Positions 35,430 to 64,000 of a stretch of DNA of 64,000 nt are shown here, piece by piece. The notes beneath the pieces were generated by a model. That model made no database searches. It was given only the letters and a program-made list of their open reading frames with translations, and was not told the DNA's origin. Where the stretch lies: the NCBI GenBank assembly GCA_013397455.1, contig VYZB01000035.1, positions 1,662,288 to 1,726,287 on the forward strand, read 5' to 3'. Both the position numbers and the translations under genes were made by a program. Within the stretch, counting starts at the first letter, position 1. Each line of letters begins with the position of its first letter. Source of the stretch: Crotophaga sulcirostris. Its lineage: Eukaryota; Chordata; Aves; Cuculiformes; Crotophagidae.

Positions 35430-64000
<28,571 letters not shown>

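Overview
The window looks like avian nuclear DNA. It is AT-rich and mostly non-coding, vertebrate-type coding exons with GT-AG borders are scattered far apart, and there are four fragments of CR1 LINEs. Three of these keep, or nearly keep, the ATTCTATGAT-type 3' end typical of bird and reptile CR1. I cannot name the species.

Two protein genes lie on the minus strand, head to tail. The first is MTCL3 (older names SOGA3, C6orf174). It enters from the right edge at 64000 inside its first coding exon and runs leftward through exons at 63590-64000 (5' incomplete), 62621-62845, 59184-59342, 38602-38673, 36799-37974 and 35430-35540. All internal junctions are phase 0, and 717 residues are visible. 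The last exon encodes a hydrophobic 36-residue tail. The second gene is the KIAA0408 orthologue, complete in five coding exons: 23937-24071, 20116-20457, 19690-19769, 16993-18364 and 15043-15216. Together they give 700 residues. Both reconstructions close exactly in reading frame and agree, from memory, with the human proteins.

Layout from left to right: 1-12.6 kb is intergenic or of unknown status, with weak candidate exons of an unrecognised minus-strand gene and a ZNF143/RFX-like motif cluster near 2.6 kb. From 12.6 to 15.0 kb is the likely KIAA0408 3' UTR, which contains another odd open segment. KIAA0408 coding exons span 15.0-24.1 kb. From 24.2 to 35.1 kb is the gap between the genes (probably also the KIAA0408 promoter and 5' UTR), with a CACGTGACGTCA E-box/CRE at 28.3 kb. 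MTCL3 occupies 35.1-64 kb, including a 20.5-kb intron 3. The right end is a CpG-rich island around MTCL3 exon 1.

How the genes relate: MTCL3 carries the coiled-coil half of the MTCL/SOGA protein plan. KIAA0408 carries a short coiled coil followed by a disordered, basic, proline/serine-rich half. Their order, shared strand and phase-0 junctions fit the idea that they are two halves of one ancestral MTCL-type gene, separated where MTCL3 acquired a terminal membrane-tail exon. That is inference. I saw no CRISPR array, convincing functional RNA gene or viral element.
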